The translations under genes were made by a program, and so were the position numbers. From assembly GCA_047617305.1 (NCBI GenBank), contig JBLGCL010000021.1, positions 1-23,177 of the forward strand: a stretch of 23,177 nt of DNA, read 5' to 3'. The notes beneath the pieces are model-generated. The model did not search any database. It was not told the origin of the DNA and saw only the letters and a list, made by a program, of their open reading frames with translations. The DNA is from DATFIX01 sp047617305 (GTDB lineage: Archaea > Halobacteriota > Halobacteria > Halobacteriales > Natrialbaceae). Shown here piece after piece: positions 6,836 through 13,172 of the stretch. The stretch's first letter is position 1. Every line of letters begins with the position of its first letter.

Positions 6836-7954
6836 TCACTCCTGGACGATCATCCCGTCCAGGTATGCATCCGTCTTGTCCTTCGTCGCCTGGGTCTTCT
6901 TGACGAACCTGACGAGGCGGCCGGCCGCGACCGTCTCGTCGGACTCGATCTCCAGCTGGAGCCCCTGATCGCGGAAGTGTTCCAGGAGCGCCTCGACGGC
7001 CTCGGCGTTTCCACGCACCGTGTGGCGCTCGCCGATCGTCTTCCCGTCACGGACGTCCTCGATGGTGTCGATCATGGACAGCAGGATCGCCTCCCCCAGG
7101 GCGTGAGCGCGCTCCCGGGCCCGATCCGGGGACTCGTCCCACTCCACCGACTGGAACGCCTCGCGGATGAGCCGCCGGAACATGAAGTCCTGCCCGTAGT
7201 CGAAGGGGAGCGAGAACGCGAACTCGAGGTTGCCCCGGTTCGCGCTCGATGTGGTGTACTTGAGCTGCTGGGCGACGTGGGGCGTCTTCATGACGATTCC
7301 TTCGCGTCCGGCCTCGTCGAGTTCGTCGATGATCCGTGGAACCTGGTCGACGGCCTCGCTCGGCGTCAGCAGCCCGAAGAACGGGACCTGCGGGACGTCG
7401 AACTCGTCCAGGATGGCCCGGCGATCCGACACGGGGAGGGAGTCGCCGGTCTCACGGTCGCGCACGTCGAACGCACGAAACGCGAGCGAGTCGATCCCCT
7501 CGTAGTCGTGGGGCGTATAGGGGTTCTCCGGCCCGACCATCTCCCCGCAGAGCATCGTCCCGGGATACTCGTCGAAGAACGGATCCAGGTCGAGGTCGGC
7601 CTCGACCTTCCAGGTCGTGAACGGGCAGACGATCCCGCCGCGCGTGAAGGCATAGATCTCGCCGTCGATCCGGGTGACCCGGACGTTGTACCCGTTCATC
7701 TTCTCCTCGACGGCGAACTCGCCGCCGAAGTAACGCGGGATGCCCTCCTCGAGGACGAGCGTCCGCGGTACCTTCGGGAACCCGCGAACGACCGTGTCCG
7801 CGATCAGGACCGTCCCCTTCTCGAGGGTTTTCCGATAGTCGGGGAGCGACCGATACGCCGTCCCGTCGTAGTACCGTTTCGAAAACTCGTCCTCGATGCG
7901 CTCGAACGTCGCCTTCGAGAGGCCGAGTTTCCGGTGGCACGCGGGGTCGTCCAT
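6836..7954 (-). CDS. ATP-dependent RNA ligase, archaeal Rnl3 type
   Basis: This 372-aa nucleotidyltransferase should join RNA ends through a lysyl-AMP intermediate. It resembles archaeal Rnl3 enzymes (Pyrococcus Pab1020, Methanothermobacter MthRnl), which can circularise RNA. Motif I is EEKMNGYNVR with K85 as the adenylated lysine. YAFTRGG is at 101-107, motif IIIa LAFRAFDV at 157-164, motif IV EGIVMK at 218-223 and motif V LKYTT at 231-235. The C-terminal ~130 residues form the family-specific dimerisation region. The ATG at 7954 is chosen; the longer 5' frame is antisense to the neighbouring HARP gene. CTTTTG at 7979-7984 lies 25-30 bases upstream, suggesting a leaderless message. Archease follows directly in the same operon. 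Confidence 0.94.
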   Translation of the reverse strand: MDDPACHRKLGLSKATFERIEDEFSKRYYDGTAYRSLPDYRKTLEKGTVLIADTVVRGFPKVPRTLVLEEGIPRYFGGEFAVEEKMNGYNVRVTRIDGEIYAFTRGGIVCPFTTWKVEADLDLDPFFDEYPGTMLCGEMVGPENPYTPHDYEGIDSLAFRAFDVRDRETGDSLPVSDRRAILDEFDVPQVPFFGLLTPSEAVDQVPRIIDELDEAGREGIVMKTPHVAQQLKYTTSSANRGNLEFAFSLPFDYGQDFMFRRLIREAFQSVEWDESPDRARERAHALGEAILLSMIDTIEDVRDGKTIGERHTVRGNAEAVEALLEHFRDQGLQLEIESDETVAAGRLVRFVKKTQATKDKTDAYLDGMIVQE

Positions 7955-8024
7955 AGTACGGAATACGCGGGTCGGTCGCAAAAGGGCCTCGCCGGGTCGC
8001 CCCGTGCCCCGATCGACTGGAGGG

Positions 8025-8031
8025 TATTTTA
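8025..8031 (+). promoter_or_regulatory. TATA box of the HARP gene
   Basis: TATTTTA lies 24-30 bases before the ATG at 8055 in otherwise very GC-rich DNA. The spacing predicts a leaderless or near-leaderless transcript. The same 100-bp gap carries the oppositely directed CTTTTG box of the RNA ligase operon. Confidence 0.6.
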
Positions 8032-8054
8032 CGCCCGGGCCCGAAGGCCCACCA

Positions 8055-8717
8055 ATGCCCGAGTATCCGCTCAAGCAGCGGTTCGTGCTCGACACGTCGG
8101 CCTTCCTCACGGAGGAGATCCGACGGGAGGACGAGGACGTCGGAGACGCGGCCGACAGGCTGCTCGAACTCGTCGCCGAGGCGAAGCTCAAGCTCAACAT
8201 CTCCTGTTACATGCCGCCGTCGATCCACGACGAACTGACGACCATCCTCGACGACCGGGACGTCCCGGAGGAGGTGTACTCGAAGCTCAACACCTGGGTC
8301 ATCCGGAAGAACCCCGACCGGTTCGAGGTCCGGATCCCGGCCGTCATCGTCTATCACTTCATCGACGAGATGTCCGACCGCGTCAACCGCGGGCTGCGCG
8401 TCTCCGAGAAAGCCGTCCGGAAGGCCGAGGGCTCCCACGACGAGACCCTCGAGGAACACGACCACATGACCGAGGTCGACAAGGTCATCTCGGACCTGCG
8501 CGAGGAGTACCGCGGCACGCTCCGGCAGGGGGTGCTCGACTCCCGGGAGGACTTCGACCTCCTCATCCTCGCCCGGGAACTCGACGCCGGCGTCGTCACC
8601 GAGGACCGCGGGATCATCACCTGGGCCGACGACTTCGGGCTGCGATACCTGCGCGGCCGGGAGTTCCCGTCCCTCCTGGAGGATTACCTGGCGGCCGACG
8701 AGCGGATAGATCGGTGA
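8055..8717 (+). CDS. RNA-free RNase P homologue HARP (UPF0278, 'RNA ligase partner' PIN nuclease)
   Basis: This 220-aa PIN-domain protein belongs to UPF0278, long annotated as 'RNA ligase partner protein' and later recognised as HARP, the homologue of Aquifex RNA-free RNase P, which removes 5' leaders from pre-tRNA. The PIN core shows FVLDTSAF (D13), PPSIHDE (E60) and SREDFDLLILARELDAGVVTEDRGI (D166/D168, E183/D184), giving the acidic metal site. The charged helical insertion typical of HARP lies at about 105-160. Length is normal. It is divergent from the RNA ligase gene. In archaea that also have RNA-based RNase P its role is unclear; known deletions in Haloferax and Methanosarcina were reported to be tolerated. 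Confidence 0.92.
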   Translation: MPEYPLKQRFVLDTSAFLTEEIRREDEDVGDAADRLLELVAEAKLKLNISCYMPPSIHDELTTILDDRDVPEEVYSKLNTWVIRKNPDRFEVRIPAVIVYHFIDEMSDRVNRGLRVSEKAVRKAEGSHDETLEEHDHMTEVDKVISDLREEYRGTLRQGVLDSREDFDLLILARELDAGVVTEDRGIITWADDFGLRYLRGREFPSLLEDYLAADERIDR

Positions 8718-8734
8718 CAAACCTCGACGTCGGA

Positions 8735-8980
8735 TCAGAACGAGTACTCGTCCTCGGGATCGTCGTCCATCGCGGGATCCTGGCGTTCGTTGACGGCCTG
8801 CGTGAACATCTCCTCGTCGGGTTCTATCGGGTCGTCCTCGTCGTCGGTGTCGTAGGCGGAGACGCCCATCGAGAGCAGTTCTTCGATCGCCTGTTCGCGG
8901 TTGAGGAAGTCCCCCTGCTCGACGAGACGATCGATCTCGCTATCGAGACGATCGGACAGCGTGATTTCGAGTTCGGCCAT
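8735..8980 (-). CDS. Small ribbon-helix-helix-like (CopG/MetJ type) protein with acidic tail
   Basis: This is an 81-aa protein. Residues 2-43 fit a ribbon-helix-helix fold: a short strand (ELEITLSD), helix A (RLDSEIDRLVEQGDF) and helix B (NREQAIEELLSMGVSAY). Such proteins dimerise and bind DNA through the strand. The second half (44-81) is an unusually acidic tail with runs of D and E, likely disordered. The strand has no lysine or arginine, so DNA binding is doubtful and a protein-protein role is possible. The ATG at 8980 follows CCTTAAGG (9005-9012) by about 27 bases, suggesting a leaderless promoter. Its stop is 17 bases from that of HARP, so the two genes converge. No toxin partner is adjacent. 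Confidence 0.82.
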   Translation of the reverse strand: MAELEITLSDRLDSEIDRLVEQGDFLNREQAIEELLSMGVSAYDTDDEDDPIEPDEEMFTQAVNERQDPAMDDDPEDEYSF

Positions 8981-9004
8981 ACGGGAGGGTCCGGGACCCA
9001 TCCG

Positions 9005-9012
9005 CCTTAAGG
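9005..9012 (-). promoter_or_regulatory. TATA-like box of the ribbon-helix-helix gene
   Basis: CCTTAAGG, itself palindromic, stands 25-32 bases before the ATG at 8980 on the minus strand. It is the only AT-containing block in the upstream DNA, so it is the likely core promoter of a leaderless message. Confidence 0.45.
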
Positions 9013-9130
9013 TTTGGTTCGGCGTCCGGCAGTCCTTGTCGGTCGTATCGATCGGTGTCGGCCGAGTCCATCGGATCGCGGCCGTCGGCACGGTGACGCT
9101 TTTGCCGTCCGCGCCACCAGGATCGTCTGC

Positions 9131-9847
9131 ATGGACAAGCAAGCGCACCGGGAACGGGTGTGGGACGAACTCGAGGAATCCGGGGCCGCACGGTTCCCGT
9201 TCCCGCCCCACGGAAGAATCCCGAATTTCGAAGGTGCCGACAGCGCCGCGGATCGCCTCGCCGGGGCCGACGTCTGGAACCGCGCCGAGGCGATCAAGGC
9301 CAATCCCGACGCCCCACAGCGGCCGGTCCGCCGCCGGGCGCTGGAGGACGAAAAGACGGTCCACGTCGCCGTCCCGCGACTTCGGGACGAGGAGTGTTTC
9401 GTTCGACTCGATCCCGCCGAGATCGACGACTACGACCGGGCGACGACGATCAAAGGGGCGCCGGAACTGGGGAAACAGGTCGGTCCGGAGGCGATGGAAC
9501 ACGTCGACCTGATCGTCTCGGGAAGCGTCTCCGTCACCGAAGCCGGCGCCCGGATCGGGAAGGGCGAGGGGTACAGCGACCTTGAGTTCGCGATCCTGCG
9601 GGAGTTCGGCCTCGTGGACGACGACACGACCGTGGCCACGACGGTCCACGAGCGACAGGTTCTCGAGGACGAGGGTCGGCCGGATGGCCACGACGTCCCG
9701 ATTGACCTGCTCGTCACGCCGGAACGCGTCGTTCGATGTGACTCGCCGTTCGAACGACCGGCAGGGATCAACTGGGAAGTGCTCCCCGAGGAGAAAGTCG
9801 ACGCGATCCCGATCCTCCAGCAGTTCCGTTCCGACGGGGAAGAATGA
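9131..9847 (+). CDS. 5-formyltetrahydrofolate cyclo-ligase-like protein (MTHFS/MTHFSD family)
   Basis: This 238-aa protein has the 5-FCL (methenyl-THF synthetase) fold: RVWDELEESGAARFPFPPHGRIPNF at the start, KANPDAPQRPVR (56-67), the conserved VDLIVSGSVSVTEAGARIGKG region, and GKGEGYSDLEFAIL (143-156), the phosphate/folate-loop signature. Classical enzymes convert 5-formyl-THF to 5,10-methenyl-THF with ATP. This longer archaeal branch resembles the MTHFSD domain, whose activity is not well established. The ATG at 9131 is chosen because the 39-residue extension is arginine-rich and antisense-like. A TTTT box at 9100-9103 lies 28-31 bases upstream. It is divergent from the RHH gene by 150 bp. 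Haloarchaea use tetrahydrofolate, so the role is plausible. Confidence 0.85.
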   Translation: MDKQAHRERVWDELEESGAARFPFPPHGRIPNFEGADSAADRLAGADVWNRAEAIKANPDAPQRPVRRRALEDEKTVHVAVPRLRDEECFVRLDPAEIDDYDRATTIKGAPELGKQVGPEAMEHVDLIVSGSVSVTEAGARIGKGEGYSDLEFAILREFGLVDDDTTVATTVHERQVLEDEGRPDGHDVPIDLLVTPERVVRCDSPFERPAGINWEVLPEEKVDAIPILQQFRSDGEE

Positions 9848-9929
9848 CTCCGGCCCGCCTCGGGACTGGACCGCGTCGCTCGTTCGGGACCTGAACGTCA
9901 GAACGTCAGGGACGGCTCCGGAGAAGCGG

Positions 9930-11378
9930 TTACATACTACGATCGGCGTCAACCGCGACGAATAGGTCGAACGGCCTGTCCTCCGGTTCGTCGTCCGGCG
10001 TGAGGTAACCGCCCGCGAACGCGGTGTAGACCGTCCCTCCCGAGAGATCCAGGTCGAACGACGTGACGACGTCGCCGTCGTTGGCCTCCGTGTCGCCACG
10101 GATCTGGACCGTGTACGACCCTTCCGGGACCGTGACGTATCCGGACCCACCGAAGGGGACCCCATCGAAGAGCGGGTCACCGCCGGCCTCGACGGTTACG
10201 TCGACGGCCGGCGCGTCGGGCGAGGCGTGGACCAGACGAAGTTTCGCCATCCCCTCCGCCGGAGCGACGTTGTCGTCCTCAAGAACGAGTACCTCGAACG
10301 GCTGTGCTGCCATGTCGCCGAGTTCACCCACCGCAACGGCGGAGTAATCGGTCCCCTCGGCGAGCGCGAGCTCCTGATCGAAGACGACCGTCTCCGCGTC
10401 GCCAGCGGCGGTGACCCTGACCTGGTGTGAACCCGCCGAAACCGACAGGTAGTCGCTGACGGCTCCGAACGAAACGCCTTCCAGGACGGCGGTGCCGTCG
10501 ACGTAGACGTCCACGTTCGGAGCGTTCGGCGACAGGTGGCCCACCCGGAGGGACGCCGTCGCCTCCTGCATGGTCCCCGCGACGTCTTCAGAGAGGTAGA
10601 GGTCGAACGCCGTCTCCGCGGGTTCGTCGTCGGCCGTGAGGTACCCGCCCGCGAAGGCGGTGTACACGCCACCGCCACCGAGGCTGACGTCAAACGAGGC
10701 GACGACGTCGCCGTCGTTGCTTTCGGTGGCGCCCCTGATCTGGACGGTGTAATCGCCGGCAGGGACGGTGACGTAGCCCGACCCACCGTATTCGACGCCG
10801 TCGAAGAGCACGCCGTCACCGCCCTCCACGGTCACGTCCACGGCCGGCGCGTCCGGCGAGGCGTGGACGACCCGAAGCCGGGCCTGATCGTCGCCCGAAG
10901 CGACGTTGTCGTCCGACAGCACCAGCGGTTCGAATGGCTGGTCGGCCATGTCGCCCACCTCGCCGACGGCGGCGACCGTGTAGGCGGCGTCGGCCGCTAC
11001 CGTGAGGTCCCCCTCGAAGACGGTCGTCTCGGCGTCGCCGGCCGGCGTGATGCGGACCGTGCGCGGTCCTGCGGGAACCGACAGGTACTCGCTCACGGCT
11101 CCAAACGGAACGCCTTCGAGAACGGCGGTACCGTCGACGTAGACGTCGACGTCCGGGGCGTTCGGCGACAGGTGCCCCACCCGGAGCGACCCGGTTCCCT
11201 CCGGGGGGACCTCGGTCGGGGTCGGCGTGTCGGTCGTCATATCCTGATTCATCGCGTCGGTCGTCGTCGCGTCTCCGTCACCGTCGCCGCTCGCCCCACA
11301 GCCGGCGAGGGAAACCGTGGCGGCCGTGCCCAGACCGAGCAGCACGCGCCGACGGGTCGGATTCGATGGCTTTGTCAT
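9930..11378 (-). CDS. Tat-exported DUF4397 lipoprotein with four sub-repeats
   Basis: This is a 482-aa surface protein. The N-terminus has a twin-arginine motif (TRRRVLL, 8-14) and a lipobox LAGC with C27, so it is probably exported folded by Tat and lipid-anchored. A D/T/P-rich linker (28-62) follows. The rest is two tandem DUF4397 units of about 200 residues (64-262 and 276-474). Each splits into two related halves, giving four starts: LRVGHLSPNAP at 65, LRVVHASPDAP at 168, LRVGHLSPNAP at 277 and LRLVHASPDAP at 380. YTAFAGGYLT closes both units. The domain is beta-rich; its function is unknown, with adhesion or a cell-surface scaffold only a guess. The start is fixed by the signal peptide. 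Confidence 0.9.
   Translation of the reverse strand: MTKPSNPTRRRVLLGLGTAATVSLAGCGASGDGDGDATTTDAMNQDMTTDTPTPTEVPPEGTGSLRVGHLSPNAPDVDVYVDGTAVLEGVPFGAVSEYLSVPAGPRTVRITPAGDAETTVFEGDLTVAADAAYTVAAVGEVGDMADQPFEPLVLSDDNVASGDDQARLRVVHASPDAPAVDVTVEGGDGVLFDGVEYGGSGYVTVPAGDYTVQIRGATESNDGDVVASFDVSLGGGGVYTAFAGGYLTADDEPAETAFDLYLSEDVAGTMQEATASLRVGHLSPNAPNVDVYVDGTAVLEGVSFGAVSDYLSVSAGSHQVRVTAAGDAETVVFDQELALAEGTDYSAVAVGELGDMAAQPFEVLVLEDDNVAPAEGMAKLRLVHASPDAPAVDVTVEAGGDPLFDGVPFGGSGYVTVPEGSYTVQIRGDTEANDGDVVTSFDLDLSGGTVYTAFAGGYLTPDDEPEDRPFDLFVAVDADRSM
9957..10553 (-). repeat. DUF4397 tandem unit 2 (coding repeat)
   Basis: Encodes residues 276-474 of the lipoprotein. It repeats unit 1 with an offset of 212 residues. 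Identity is high over long blocks such as VDVYVDGTAVLEGV and VDVTVE, while third-codon positions differ in many places, so the duplication is not recent. Confidence 0.8.
10593..11189 (-). repeat. DUF4397 tandem unit 1 (coding repeat)
   Basis: Encodes residues 64-262. It pairs with the downstream unit as an in-frame direct repeat. Within it, the halves beginning at residues 65 and 168 are themselves related, which points to two rounds of duplication. Confidence 0.8.
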
Positions 11379-11539
11379 CGCTACGAAAGGTACTCTGGAT
11401 TACGTATGGATAAGGAGGAGCCCGAACCTAGTGGGTGAACGAAAACGGCGGGAAGACGGGCTGGCTCCGGAAAGGATCGACGCCCCGCCGATGTCGCCGT
11501 GATCCCTTCAGATACCCGGCGAAGGGACCACGACGACCC

Positions 11540-11557
11540 TCCTTCCCCTCGGAAGGA
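11540..11557 (-). terminator. Hairpin after the second MFS gene
   Basis: TCCTTCC-CCTC-GGAAGGA is a perfect 7-bp stem with a 4-base loop. It lies 29-46 bases beyond the MFS stop codon at 11586 on the minus strand. No T-run follows it, so it may be a 3'-end stabiliser rather than a true terminator. Confidence 0.3.
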
Positions 11558-11585
11558 ATCGACGGATCCTGTCGATCGTCCCCGG

Positions 11586-12992
11586 TCAGAACAGCGGTTC
11601 CCCCATCGTCTCGCGGCCGAACGCCAGGACGACCAGCCCACCGATCGCGAACGCGACGGCCAGCGGAACGAGGGCAACGAGATACCCCGAACTCGCCTGG
11701 AGGGCCCCGGCGAGGATCGGGCCGATGACGGCCGCAACCTTGCCGACGCCGCCGGCAAAGCCGTTGCCGGTAGCGCGCGCCTCGGTGGGGAACAGTTCCG
11801 GAGTGTAGGCGTAGATCGCACCCCAAGCCCCGAGGGTGAAGAACGACGCCGCCAGCAGGCCGGCGAGGAACGGGTACAGCCCCTCGATCCCAAGGCCGAA
11901 CCCGACGCCGGGCATGGTCGCGGCGAACACGAAGGTGAACACCCCCGAGAGGAGGAGGTACGTCCCGAGCGTGTACTTCCGGCCGATCCGCTCGACGAGG
12001 TAGGCCGCGCTCAGGTAGCCCGGGATCTGGACGAGCGCGATGATCAGGAAGTACAGGTAGATGTTCCCGACGACGCCCGCCGCCCCGACGGTCTGGGGGA
12101 GCCAGATGAACACGCCGTAGTAGCCGAAGTTGATCGCGAACCACGCGGCGCTGATCATCAGCGTCTGGTTGCGGAGGTCCGACTCGAACAGGCGCCGGAC
12201 GCTCGAGGTCGCACCCGTTACGACGTCCGACGCGTCGATGGTCTCGGCCTCCTCGCCGTTTTCCCGGGCAATGGCTTCGATGCGGGCGTTCGCGCCGTCG
12301 ACGTCGCCCTCCTTCGCCAGGTAATAGGGCGTCTCGTGCAACTGCGACCGGATCACGAACACCAGCAGGGCGGGGAACCCGGCGGCGACGAACAGCAACC
12401 GCCAGCCGGCGACGTCGCCGAGAACGGGGACCGCCACGGTCCCGCCGGTCGACAGCGCCGAGAGGAACACCCACGCCAGGACGACGGCGATGATGTTGCC
12501 GATCGGCCAGAAGGCGTCGAGGTATACGAGGTACCGCCCCCGCCGGTCGGTCGGGAGGTGCTCCGAGAGGTAGGAGGTGTCCACGGCGAGCGCGCCGCCG
12601 AGGCCAACGCCGGTGAGGAACCGGAGCGCGAACCCGGAGTAGAACCCGGTGGCCAGCGCCGTGAGTCCCGCGAACACGGAGTACGTGAGGACCGTCCACT
12701 GGAAGGCGTCCTTCCGACCGTGGTGGTCCGCGAACCAGCCCCAGCCCCAGTTGCCGACGATCATGCCCATGAGGCTGGCCGATCCGAGGAGTCCGGCCGC
12801 GAACCCGCCGAGGCTCCAGGCCCCGATGAGGACCGGGAGCGTGAACGAGATCACGATTACTTCCATGCCGTCGAACGCCCACGCGGCCCCACAGATCGCG
12901 AGTAATCGGTGGTGGAACGCGCCGACGGGGATGCGGTCGAGTACCTGGGAAACGGTCACCGTTCCCCCTTCGGATGTCGTTCGTCCTGTCAT
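11586..12992 (-). CDS. MFS transporter, metabolite:H+ symporter (sugar-porter-like)
   Basis: This is a 468-aa membrane protein with about twelve transmembrane segments. The major-facilitator signatures suit the sugar-porter/organic-acid symporter branch: FADHHGRKD between TM2 and TM3, RFLTGVGLGGALAVDTSYLSE in TM4, LVERIGRKYT between TM8 and TM9, and ELFPTEARATGNGF before TM11. A long acidic cytoplasmic loop (near residues 220-265) separates the two halves. It resembles the NiaP/SV2-like and aromatic-acid transporter groups; the substrate is not readable. The ATG at 12992 is about 41 bases downstream of a strong TATA box, giving a short leader. It is separated from the DUF4397 gene by 207 bp, in which I see only a hairpin. 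Confidence 0.91.
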   Translation of the reverse strand: MTGRTTSEGGTVTVSQVLDRIPVGAFHHRLLAICGAAWAFDGMEVIVISFTLPVLIGAWSLGGFAAGLLGSASLMGMIVGNWGWGWFADHHGRKDAFQWTVLTYSVFAGLTALATGFYSGFALRFLTGVGLGGALAVDTSYLSEHLPTDRRGRYLVYLDAFWPIGNIIAVVLAWVFLSALSTGGTVAVPVLGDVAGWRLLFVAAGFPALLVFVIRSQLHETPYYLAKEGDVDGANARIEAIARENGEEAETIDASDVVTGATSSVRRLFESDLRNQTLMISAAWFAINFGYYGVFIWLPQTVGAAGVVGNIYLYFLIIALVQIPGYLSAAYLVERIGRKYTLGTYLLLSGVFTFVFAATMPGVGFGLGIEGLYPFLAGLLAASFFTLGAWGAIYAYTPELFPTEARATGNGFAGGVGKVAAVIGPILAGALQASSGYLVALVPLAVAFAIGGLVVLAFGRETMGEPLF

Positions 12993-13027
12993 CGTTTCCG
13001 TCCCTTACCATCCGAAAGTACTACAGA

Positions 13028-13038
13028 CATATAAATAG
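13028..13038 (-). promoter_or_regulatory. TATA box of the second MFS gene
   Basis: On the minus strand CTATTTATATG is centred about 41 bases before the ATG at 12992. It is one of the strongest TATA matches in the window. Transcription would start near 13007, leaving a leader of about 15 bases with no clear Shine-Dalgarno sequence. Confidence 0.6.
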
Positions 13039-13172
13039 ATTGTTTCTAGCCGACGGTAGCTGGTTTTGAAGAATTATTTTGATCGATACGGGCCGGGATC
13101 CGGCAGCGGGTCGCGTAACCGGGACGGGGCCCCGCGTCGAGACGAGTGCGGAACCGGGCGGCCGAAGGCGAC

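Noticed and set aside
6977..9010. 677-aa plus-strand open frame over the RNA ligase and HARP genes
   Set aside because: It is antisense to the ligase and runs out of frame through HARP; both real genes have clear motifs.
8981..10180. Long upstream extension of the ribbon-helix-helix gene
   Set aside because: It is antisense to the 5-formyl-THF cyclo-ligase gene; the ATG at 8980 sits at the right distance from a TATA-like box.
11428..13011. 527-aa arginine-rich minus-strand frame overlapping the second MFS gene
   Set aside because: It is the same strand in another frame as a clear transporter gene; composition is that of a shadow.
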